Source: a virus | DNA: 23,038 bases | Direction: 5' to 3' (one strand) | Virus record (IMG/VR): IMGVR_UViG_3300044638_002512 | Coordinates: 1-23,038 of that record | Shown: positions 21,501-23,038 of the stretch, piece by piece | Position numbering within the stretch: position 1 is the first letter of the stretch | How the letters are laid out: each line of letters opens with the position of its first letter | Notes under the pieces: model-generated | Databases searched by the model: none | The model's input: the letters and a program-made list of their open reading frames with translations, nothing else | Told to the model about the DNA's origin: nothing | Position numbers and translations under genes: made by a program

Positions 21501-21552
21501 AACCCCTAGCCGGGGAGGGACTTGCGTCAACCTCCCCGGCCTTCCGGGGGTT
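21501..21552 (-). terminator. Large hairpin behind the ERF gene
   Basis: A 10-bp perfect stem (GCCGGGGAGG 21509-21518 with CCTCCCCGGC 21531-21540) with 12-base loop is enclosed by another 6-bp stem (AACCCC / GGGGTT, 21501-21506 with 21547-21552) that reaches the ERF stop codon. It separates the ERF gene from the next promoter. There is no U tract, so it may be a rho-independent terminator of weak type, a barrier to 3' decay, or both. Confidence 0.55.
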
Positions 21553-22493
21553 TAGAACGGGATCTCGTCTTCGACAGCCCCGACCACAGCCGCCGCTGGC
21601 TGCTCGGATGCTACCGCAGTCCGCAGGCCGTAGAGCGTCCAGCCGTATTGGCCTTCCTGCACGAACGCCTCGACCGTATCGCCGCCCATCGCGTCTTGCG
21701 CGGCCTGCATCAACGCCTGATCGAAGCACGAGCACCATTGCTCGCCGTTGCCCGTGTCGAACAGGATCGGCCAGCGGTTCCCGCCCTTGGCCGTGGGCTT
21801 GCCCTGCCCGACCTTGACCACCTTCAATCCCTGTCGCCAAGTGCAGTCCTTCGCGGGTCGCGAGGCCATTACCTCGCCAAACGCGCTAGGGGCCGTTGTG
21901 GCGGGTTCCTGCGCCTTGGCCGGGGTCGGGGCAGCCTGCGGGGCCGGAATCGAACGTGGGGCATCCTGCGCGGTCTGTCGGGATACCGGAGCGTTTCCGC
22001 TAGAGTTGCCCGCAGGTGTAGCGGAATTGCTCCGCGCCGGGGCCGGGGCTGCCTTGCGAGGCTGATACTTGGAATCGTCCTGCCGATCCATTTCGTTCTC
22101 GTCTTCGCGCGGAACGAGGAGCAAATCCCGGAGGTAGTAGCCCATCGAAGCCGTGAGTGCGCCAGCCATCGCCTTATCAATCGGCTGCTGGCCGCGCGGA
22201 ACGGCCACCCACGCCACCTCATCGGTGACGCTCTCTCCGCTACCCGCGTGGGTAAGGATGAACTGGCTCGTGACCAGCCCGCCGCCCTCCGGCGTTCCAT
22301 CGAACTTCCAGCCCGCGCGGCGCAAAGTCAACCCGGCTCCGTGCAGAACTTCGCGGCAGGCCGCGATCATCGTTTCGCTGCTCGTGTATGCGTACCCGTA
22401 GGTGCCGCCCTTGAACTGACTGTCCTTCCCGACGCTCGGGAGGGCGCGTTGCGCCGCCAGCAGGGCGGTCGCCAAAGTCTCGGTCTTGCTCAT
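21552..22493 (-). CDS. erf: ERF-family ssDNA annealing protein with OB-like domain and SSB-like tail
   Basis: ATG at 22493 with a strong SD (AGGAGA) gives 313 aa; the longer frame upstream is a shadow. Residues 1-135 match the ERF annealase family: MSKTETLATALLAAQRALPS, FKGGTYGYAYTSSETMIAAC, a strand region with LTLRRAGWKFDG, then AVPRGQQPIDKAMAGALTAS and MGYYLRDLLLVPREDENEMD. ERF proteins anneal complementary single strands in phage recombination. Residues 140-205 are a Pro/Ala/Ser linker. Residues 217-295 look like an OB-fold (QGLKVVKVGQGKP, NRWPILFDTGNGEQWCSCFD, VEAFVQEGQYGWTLYGLR). The chain ends EDEIPF, as bacterial SSB proteins do (DDDIPF), a known docking tail for recombination proteins. 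No separate SSB gene is in the window. Confidence 0.85.
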   Translation of the reverse strand: MSKTETLATALLAAQRALPSVGKDSQFKGGTYGYAYTSSETMIAACREVLHGAGLTLRRAGWKFDGTPEGGGLVTSQFILTHAGSGESVTDEVAWVAVPRGQQPIDKAMAGALTASMGYYLRDLLLVPREDENEMDRQDDSKYQPRKAAPAPARSNSATPAGNSSGNAPVSRQTAQDAPRSIPAPQAAPTPAKAQEPATTAPSAFGEVMASRPAKDCTWRQGLKVVKVGQGKPTAKGGNRWPILFDTGNGEQWCSCFDQALMQAAQDAMGGDTVEAFVQEGQYGWTLYGLRTAVASEQPAAAVVGAVEDEIPF

Positions 22494-22508
22494 GGTGTCT
22501 CGTTTCTC

Positions 22509-22563
22509 CTGCAAACGGTGCAGGCCGTCCCGCCCCCGTAGGGGCGGTGGGGCCAGAGCCGTC
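22509..22563 (-). promoter_or_regulatory. Leader hairpin element of the ERF gene (copy 1)
   Basis: The minus strand has CCGCCCC TACG GGGGCGG (22530-22547), a stem with a C(UACG)G loop, which is the very stable UNCG class. GGCC pairs GGCC and ACGG pairs CCGT outside. An alternative small hairpin CTGCA-CCGTT-TGCAG (22509-22523) overlaps the SD region. Stem changes relative to copy 2 are compensated on the other side. Confidence 0.62.
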
Positions 22564-22948
22564 AAGCCGCCGCAGAGATTCCCCACGGGGCATCGTCGTA
22601 ACCCGGCAGCGCAGCGATGGCGCGACGGCGGATGAGGTCGATGAGTTGCTTGGCAACGCTGCCGTGCCATTCCGGATGCTCGCAGGACTGATACTCCAAG
22701 CAGGCGAGGCACGAGAGGATGTGCAGCGCGGGGATTTGCTTGTAGTGGTAGTAAGCCGCGCTGGGCAGGGTCGCATCGGTCGATTCGTCGTAGCGGTAAT
22801 TCACGCTCGCAACATTCTCGGCATACAGCATCGACGCAATTTGGACGCAGGTCATTCGCTCGTGAGTGGTGGGATGCTGGACTCGGTTTAGTTCGCCGAA
22901 GGTTGCAATCGCTGCGAAGGTTTCAGCGGTGCAGATGTATGCGCTCAT
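22562..22948 (-). CDS. Conserved-looking phage orphan (128 aa)
   Basis: A 128-aa protein with AAAGGA 8 bases before the ATG, first gene of the first early unit. It starts MSAYICTAETFAAIATFGEL, then MLYAENVASVNYRYDESTDA, LHILSCLACLEYQSCEHPEW and ends AIAALPGYDDAPWGISAAA. The pieces NV-SVN-RY, YQ-CEHPEW and LPGYD-APWGI recall a family I have seen in many phage genomes without an assigned function. No catalytic motif is clear; three cysteines and two histidines in the middle could bind metal. Its link with the ERF gene suggests an early function. Confidence 0.68.
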   Translation of the reverse strand: MSAYICTAETFAAIATFGELNRVQHPTTHERMTCVQIASMLYAENVASVNYRYDESTDATLPSAAYYHYKQIPALHILSCLACLEYQSCEHPEWHGSVAKQLIDLIRRRAIAALPGYDDAPWGISAAA

Positions 22949-22977
22949 TGTCAGGTTCCTTTCGGTTAGGTGTCTCT

Positions 22978-22996
22978 GTCAGCCGCCCCGGCTGAC
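22978..22996 (-). promoter_or_regulatory. 5' leader hairpin of the first early unit
   Basis: A perfect 7-bp stem with 5-base loop on the minus strand: GTCAGCC GGGGC GGCTGAC, six bases after the -10 box. The sequence after it (AGACACC) is also shared with the second unit. It probably caps the 5' end of the mRNA. Confidence 0.7.
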
Positions 22997-23002
22997 GTTC
23001 GT

Positions 23003-23030
23003 ACTGTACCCCATATCGGCACGAATGCAA
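23003..23030 (-). promoter_or_regulatory. Sigma70-like promoter, first early unit
   Basis: Minus-strand TTGCAT (23025-23030), 16-base spacer and TACAGT (23003-23008). Both boxes, the spacing and most of the spacer agree with the second unit's promoter, which strengthens both calls. Sequence further upstream is outside the window. Confidence 0.6.
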
Positions 23031-23038
23031 CCCCTTCC

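Noticed and set aside
21295-21840. Frame through the ERF end and promoter (181 aa)
   Set aside because: Out-of-frame shadow of ERF continuing through the promoter-hairpin leader; the shared leader sequence is better explained as regulatory DNA.
21522-22541. Long plus-strand open frame (339 aa) opposite the ERF gene
   Set aside because: Antisense shadow of the ERF frame; Arg/Leu-rich composition and no recognisable motif.
22494-22712. N-terminal extension of the ERF frame up to 22712
   Set aside because: It overlaps the 128-aa gene and hairpin leader and reads as Arg/Pro/Cys-rich shadow; the ATG at 22493 has a strong SD and matches the family start.
1-23038. tRNA genes, integrase or attachment site
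   Set aside because: I found no cloverleaf-like segment, no tyrosine or serine recombinase motif and no repeat pair suggesting att sites; a scan by eye cannot fully exclude a tRNA.

Overview
The window is part of the genome of a tailed double-stranded DNA phage (or prophage), GC-rich by eye. Every gene I can support lies on the minus strand, so transcription runs from high to low coordinates, and genes are packed with ATGA, GTGA or TAATG stop-start overlaps. I see no tRNA, rRNA, integrase, transposase or CRISPR array. The host is probably a Gram-negative bacterium: SD sequences are common, two sigma70-like promoters are visible, one protein carries a lipobox, and one gene resembles the BPSL0761 family known mainly from Proteobacteria. 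I cannot name the phage.

Right end (about 23038 to 20057), recombination and replication. Two transcription starts have the same design: promoter, 5' hairpin, small orphan gene, second hairpin, recombination gene. Unit 1 is a 128-aa orphan followed by an ERF-family single-strand annealing protein. The ERF protein also has a likely OB-fold and an SSB-like EDEIPF tail. Unit 2 is a 105-aa orphan followed by a Gp157-like protein. Then come a DnaA-domain-IV-like small protein, a possible 28-aa peptide and a DUF1376 replication protein. The DUF1376 gene contains five 11-bp direct repeats next to a hexamer-repeat tract, which could be a lambda-type origin.

Middle (about 19305 to 13069), accessory and late-early genes. 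This part holds several small coiled-coil proteins (two are paralogues), the BPSL0761-like protein, a RusA-like resolvase, a metallophosphoesterase and an HExxH metalloprotein. It also holds a one-TM protein, a beta-rich probable virion protein, a lipoprotein with an internal TM (candidate unimolecular spanin), a 45-aa membrane peptide, and a ParB-like/beta-class DNA methyltransferase.

Left half (about 13076 to 1), packaging, head and tail. The order is: putative small-terminase-position protein, large terminase, DUF935-type portal with an extended basic tail, MuF-like minor head protein, two modular proteins joined by repeated RPGQPERF-type linkers, Mu gpI-like protease/scaffold, decoration protein, major capsid protein, terminator-like hairpin, gp36-like adaptor, tail completion protein, tail tube candidate, tail assembly chaperone with a textbook -1 frameshift site (GGGAAAA), a structural protein with a carbohydrate-binding-like insert, and the start of one more gene cut by the window edge.

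The most interesting points are the linker-repeat modular head proteins; the GGGLNTFIP peptide shared by the protease/scaffold and the capsid N-terminus; the ERF-OB-SSB-tail fusion; the two paired families of covarying leader hairpins; and the iterons inside the replication gene.
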